A DNA stretch of 16,702 bases. It comes from Chromera velia (Eukaryota; Sar; Chromeraceae). The notes beneath the pieces are model-generated. The model was not told the origin of the DNA. It made no database searches and worked only from the letters and a program-made list of their open reading frames with translations. Made by a program: the position numbers and the translations under genes. Where the stretch lies: contig JAHBMJ010002646.1 of NCBI GenBank assembly GCA_018398765.1, positions 1 through 16,702 on the forward strand. Reading direction: 5' to 3'. Positions 9,067-13,811 of this stretch are shown piece by piece (position 1 is the first letter of the stretch; every line of letters starts with the position of its first letter).

Positions 9067-9155
9067 CGCGGTTTCTAAAGTCCAAGTCAGCAACACCAGC
9101 TGCATCCTGTGGTCTTTTATCATTACGCAGTAGCTCTGACTCTTGCGGCAGGGTT
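9067..9155 (-). pseudogene. Copied fragment of the neighbour gene's last exon (parental orientation)
   Basis: About 87 bp, from CGGTTTCTAAAG near 9069 to GGGTT at 9155, matches 10383-10469 inside the terminal exon of the minus-strand gene. There are no gaps and about six substitutions. Orientation is the same as the parent, so the ancestral coding sense is minus. It starts a few bases after the left 349 bp repeat. There is no start, splice site or continuous frame, so this is a gene scrap, not an expressed gene. Confidence 0.85.
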
Positions 9156-9158
9156 AAA

Positions 9159-9265
9159 ATGCACTCTCTGCTGAATCACTCTCCCCTCCTACAACGCCGC
9201 GAGAATAATATCAATCCCTTATGATCCCTCAAAGAAGGCAAAAACAAGAAATATTTGCTGAGCTC
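9159..9265 (+). pseudogene. Copied fragment of the same exon and 3' flank, inverted
   Basis: 107 bp is the reverse complement of 10142-10248, gap-free with seven substitutions, six of them G:C to A:T in this copy. It includes the last codons and the stop of the parent gene; read on the + strand it still encodes ALSAESLSPP, TPRE and a TAA. It also includes about 57 bp of the parent's 3' flank. It abuts the preceding fragment, while the parental segment between them (10249-10382) is absent. Confidence 0.85.
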
Positions 9266-9675
9266 ATAATATTCTAACATAAAGTTGTAAATCATTGTAG
9301 TTCATGAAAAATTAACACGAATTAACATCTAAAAATTATAAAGATTTTATAGGTTTGAACTAAAATCCCAGTCTAATAGTATTTAATAGCTTCTAATAAT
9401 CTGCTATACAGCGCTTTTGAAAATTTTATGGAAAGGATTTTAAGAGACCAATAACTATAAACTAACTTTTTTTTAGTTGACATAGTCTATCATGTCATAT
9501 AATAAGTAGACGTTTAATAACGTTGGTTGATGAGTTGCCTCCTAGACTTAGAGTCCTAGTTGAGTTGCCCCTGCCCCTCATCTCTAGCTTTCATCTTATG
9601 GTTGCCTCTGACGCTGCGTCATTCATTTTCTGTATATGCACAGACTGACTGCTCTTTGCCATTGGGATATAAAAG
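9266..9675. other. AT-rich spacer between the two 349 bp repeats
   Basis: No coding potential. It contains a T8 run near 9468-9475, and repeated GAGTTGCC with CCTAG blocks around 9528-9570 that form an imperfect local repeat. TATAAAAG at 9669-9676 abuts the right repeat. Nothing here resembles the neighbouring gene. Confidence 0.6.
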
Positions 9676-10024
9676 CTGCCAGACATAATCAAAAGCTAAA
9701 TTAATTCGGCTAAATTAGATGATACTGATGAGTAGTTAAACGCTAGTAGCTGGTATGGAATACTATTACTATTACTGCTACTATTGCTACAGTCTACTAC
9801 GACAGTCTACTACTACAGTAACTATTACAGTCTACTGCTATGTAGGAAATGCGCACGCGAGCACCGCCAGGCGCATTAGTGCATAGAAACAAAGCCGTCT
9901 CCCTTCGCCCCCTTCACTGGACGTAAGATCTTGAGAAGTTTAATAAAAACTGAGCATCGACACGGTATAAAGTTGCTAATCACAAGATCACAAGATCCTG
10001 TAAAAAGATGATCTTTTTCCCGAT
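9676..10024 (+). repeat. 349 bp direct repeat, right copy
   Basis: Partner of 8713-9061, same orientation and length. It lies 174 bp beyond the stop codon of the minus-strand gene, so it may be part of that gene's 3' flank or transcript. The perfect 8 bp palindromic stem is retained (10002-10009 with 10011-10018), while the adjacent 7 bp stem has one mismatch. Three G:C-retaining CpG positions are more intact here than in the left copy. Confidence 0.93.
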
Positions 10025-10198
10025 CGACTCTCCTCTGAAACTGCAAGACACGCATTCCCTGACAATTTGCCCAGTTGTTTTGGTTTAAATTTGAAGAAGA
10101 CTTCGTTGTACTCCCGCAAATGAATTAAATCATCCCGTTCAGAGTTCAGCAAATATCTCTTGTTCTTGCCTTCTTCGAGGGATCATGAGGGATCGATA
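10025..10198 (-). other. 3' flank (probable 3' UTR) of the minus-strand gene
   Basis: Lies immediately downstream of the TAA at 10201-10199. The first 57 bp are the part copied in inverted form at 9209-9265. No AATAAA hexamer was found on the minus strand here, so the polyadenylation site could not be placed. Confidence 0.4.
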
Positions 10199-10725
10199 TT
10201 ATTCTCGCGGCGTTGCAGGAGGGGAGAGTGATTCAGCAGAGAGTGCATCACGCCCTCTCCTTGATGCGTTCAGTGAGTGGGACGGATCCGACAGCACGTC
10301 CCCTCCCACTGGGCTTCCTGGCGCTCCCAACCAAGACGGGTTCACACTAGCAGGCTGAACCTCCACACCGTCTGGCTGGCGCCGGTTTTTAAAGTCCAAG
10401 TCAGCAACACCGGCTGCATCCTGTGGTCTTTCATCATTACGCAGTACCTCTGACTCCTGCGGCGGGGTTTTCATGTTTTCTCTGCAGGGTTCGTCAATTT
10501 GTTCCCAATCTCTCTCCGATTTCCTCCCCTCGTCACCCCCGCCTTCGTCGCGTTCCGTGCCCCTTTTTTCTCCTTCTGAACCTCTAACGCCATCCCCCTC
10601 TGCTTTCTCCTTTTCCCCCTTTCCTTCGGAAGATTCCGAACTGGAGGAAAGCAACGGATCTGCCCCCGCGATTTCGTTCGCGGCCTGAATCAGGTTCCCA
10701 AACTTTGAGAGGAGCGCCGCCTCGT
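10199..10725 (-). CDS. Exon 9, terminal acidic low-complexity exon
   Basis: 527 nt from the CTCAACTCAATCAG acceptor to TAA at 10201-10199. It starts with a possible helix (EAALLSKFGNLIQAANEIAG), then a disordered Ser/Glu/Gly/Lys stretch (SSSSESSEGKGEKEKAEGDG, then GGDEGRKSERDWEQID). It ends ALSAESLSPPATPRE. Two parts of this exon were copied to 9067-9265. The frame upstream of the acceptor up to 10900 is intron. Confidence 0.75.
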
Positions 10726-13685
10726 CTGATTGAGTTGAGAGGAACAGACAGAAGCCGGAGAACAAGAATCGTGCACAGACATTTGCACACTTTTGCGGAT
10801 TATTCGTACCTGTATCGATGCAGACACTGGGACACCGCACGAGAAGGAAGACAAGGCGAAGCGGGCGAAAAAATAAGAAACATTCTGAGTGAGTGGGCAA
10901 AAGAAACGTCTACTTGCATGACAGTCTCAGCCTGACCCTCGTTACTGCACGCCTCCTCATCCTTGCGCCGAAAAAGCTCTCTTCTCAAGTTTTCAGCTGC
11001 CTCTGTAGCGACTCGAAGTCCTTCGTCTTGTGGAGACTCTCCTGCTTGCTCGCATGCATGCACGTACGGCCGCTCAGGCAGATAGTACGGAAATGTCTGG
11101 TGCACTCGAATGGACAGAGGCGGGATCGGAAAGTGGGAGGGTGTCAGGGGCAAAATCGGACATAAATTCAGGCAATACAAATTCACTTCAAAGTCTTTGG
11201 AAGGGACATATGGGTCACTGAATACGTGATGACACTTTGAAAGGTCCTCCTTTATTTCCCTCCAGGACCTCCAGACGACAATAGAAATGCGATTAATCTG
11301 GAACCAATCACTCACCGAATTTCCTGTACGCCTCTGGATCAAAGCTCTTCAGACTCCTCTCGCCTGTCCCTCTTCCCTCACCTTCACTCTCTAGGTCTGA
11401 CAGAGCCTCAGAGTCCTCTCCCTCCAGCACCTCCTGTACAGACAGAGACTGCAAATGCGCCGGGTCCCTCCCAGCATCCCCTTCGGCCTCCTCATCGAAG
11501 AATTGGATGTCCTCTTCGATCTCCTCGACCGAACCCCCCTCAGAGGCCTCAATCGACTCTGCGACTTCCCATCCTGCAGACGTACGTTCAGGCGTGCGTG
11601 CAGTGTTGGTCGAGGGCCTTGCTGACAGAACGAGGGCGAAGTCTTTCATGTCATTGACCATTTTAGAAAAGAATTTCAAATCGCTTGGAAGCGTCTACAA
11701 TTTGAAAACACAAGTCAGAAAGAAGTCTGGAAGAAGACAGTGCGGTGGCAAAGAAGAAAAAAAACGAAAAAGAGAGGACGGAAGACAAATGAAATGCCGT
11801 CACACAGACGTACGCACGGACGCACGCACGCACGCACGGACAGACAGAAGGACGAGCAGAAGGGAAAAGATGATACGGTTTCTTCCCCGCTCTCGGACAG
11901 TTAGACGGACAGATCGAAGGACCGATCGACCGTCGGTCAGTAGTGGGTCAGCTAGTCAGTCAGTCAGTCAGTCAGTGAGTCAGTGAGTCAGTGAGTCAGT
12001 GAGTCAGTGAGTCAGTGAGTCAGAGAGTCAGTGAGTCAGTGAGTCAGTGAGTCAGTGAGTGAGTGAGTGAGTGAGTGAGTGAGTCAGTGAGTCAGTGAGT
12101 CAGTGAGTCAGTGAGTGAGTGAGTCAGTGAGTGAGTGAGTCAGTGAGTGAGTGAGTCAGTGAGTCAGTGACTCAGAGTCAGTGAGTCAGAGAGTCAGTGA
12201 GTCAGTGAGTCAGTGAGTCAGTGAGTCAGTGAGTCAGTCAGACTCAGTCAGTCAGTCAGACTCAGTCAGTCAGACTCAGTCAGACTCAGTCAGTCAGTCA
12301 GTCAGTCAGTCAGACTCAGTCAGTCAGTCAGTCAGACTCAGTCAGTCAGTCAGACTCAGTCAGTCAGTCAGACTCAGTCAGTCAGTCAGAGTCAGTCAGT
12401 CAGTCAGTCAGTCAGTCAGACTCAGTCAGTCAGTCAGACTCAGTAGTCAGTCAGACTCAGTAGTCAGTCAGACTCAGTCAGTCAGACTCAGTCAGTCAGA
12501 CTCAGTCAGTCAGACTCAGTCAGTCAGACTCAGTCAGTCAGACTGTCAGTCAGTCAGACTCAGTCAGTCAGACTCAGTCAGTCAGACTCAGTCAGTCAGA
12601 CTGTCAGTCAGTCAGACTGTCAGTCAGACAGTCAGTCAGTCAGACAGTCAGTCAGTCAGTCAGTCAGTCAGCCAGTCAGTCAGTCAGACTCAGCCAGTCA
12701 GCCAGTCGGCCAGTCAGCCAGTCGGCCAGTCAGCCAGTCAGCCAGTCAGCAAGTCGGCCAGTCAGTCAGTCAGTCAGTCAGCCAGTCAGCCAGTCAGTCA
12801 GGCAGGCAGGCACTCAGTCAGTCCGTCCGTCCGTCCGTCAGTCACAACCAAAATCTGTCACGCAGTGTGAAGAAGGAAGGAATGACATACAAGACAAGAA
12901 GATTGAAGAAAGAAAAGAAGGAAAGACGGAGAGAACGAACAAGTGAATGAATGAATGAATGAATGAATTGAATGAATGAATGAATGAATGAATGAAAGAA
13001 GGAAGGAAGAAAAGAAGGAAGGAAGAAAGGAGGGAATAAAAGAAGGAAGGAAGAAAGGAAGGAATAAAAGAAGGAAGGAAGGACTTATTGTTTGAATCAA
13101 GAAATAGGGCAAACGAGAAAAGAATAACGTCGTGTTACGGGCAGACCGTCAGGTTCCGTCCCAAACGGTGTCCCACTCCTCGAGCCCGACAAGTTGAAGA
13201 AACCCCCCGATTCAGAGTCCCCGGAGGACCCAGCAGAGCTTCTCACCATGTCGAGCCCCCTGCTCTTGTCAAGCACGTGTTCTCCGTCTGGTCCGCGTCG
13301 TGGCCTCAGTTTCACGTCCTCTCGACCCGCCACAGGACCGACCAGCCTGGCCCATAGAGCCAGCGTCACAGGCACCCCCCCTCTCCCGATTCGAGACTCA
13401 GTCAACTGATAGCGGTCTGGCCGTACTTTGTACACAGACCCGAATGTGTCCTTCAGGGGAACCAGCACCCGCACTATTTGAGAGCTCCGGAGTACCCACG
13501 GAGGGACCTCCAGAACGCGAAGAGCCTCGTCTGGAGCAAGAGGACGTGAGAGGGCGTGGAGTGGCAGCCTGTCAGTGAACGAGGATACGAATCCAGTTGG
13601 AGAGCACTCGTTGGTTTTCGGTGTTCAATATAGGTAGGCTTCATACACACACATACATATACACACACATACACACACACACATG

Positions 13686-13727
<42 letters not shown>

Positions 13728-13754
13728 CACACACATACACACACACATACACAC

Positions 13755-13811
<57 letters not shown>

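Noticed and set aside
9669-9676. TATAAAAG as a promoter TATA box
   Set aside because: An isolated match in AT-rich DNA with no gene downstream on the + strand.
10473-10688. + strand open frame antisense to exon 9
   Set aside because: Ser/Pro-rich shadow of the acidic low-complexity exon on the minus strand.
11934-12844. CRISPR-like regular repeat array
   Set aside because: Units are 4-20 bp with no unique spacers, and the locus is eukaryotic.
12229-12870. 213-codon + strand open frame encoding Ser/Gln/Val repeats
   Set aside because: It is a translation of the GTCA array, which has no stop in any + frame. It lies in an intron of the minus-strand gene and shows no non-repeat protein sequence.
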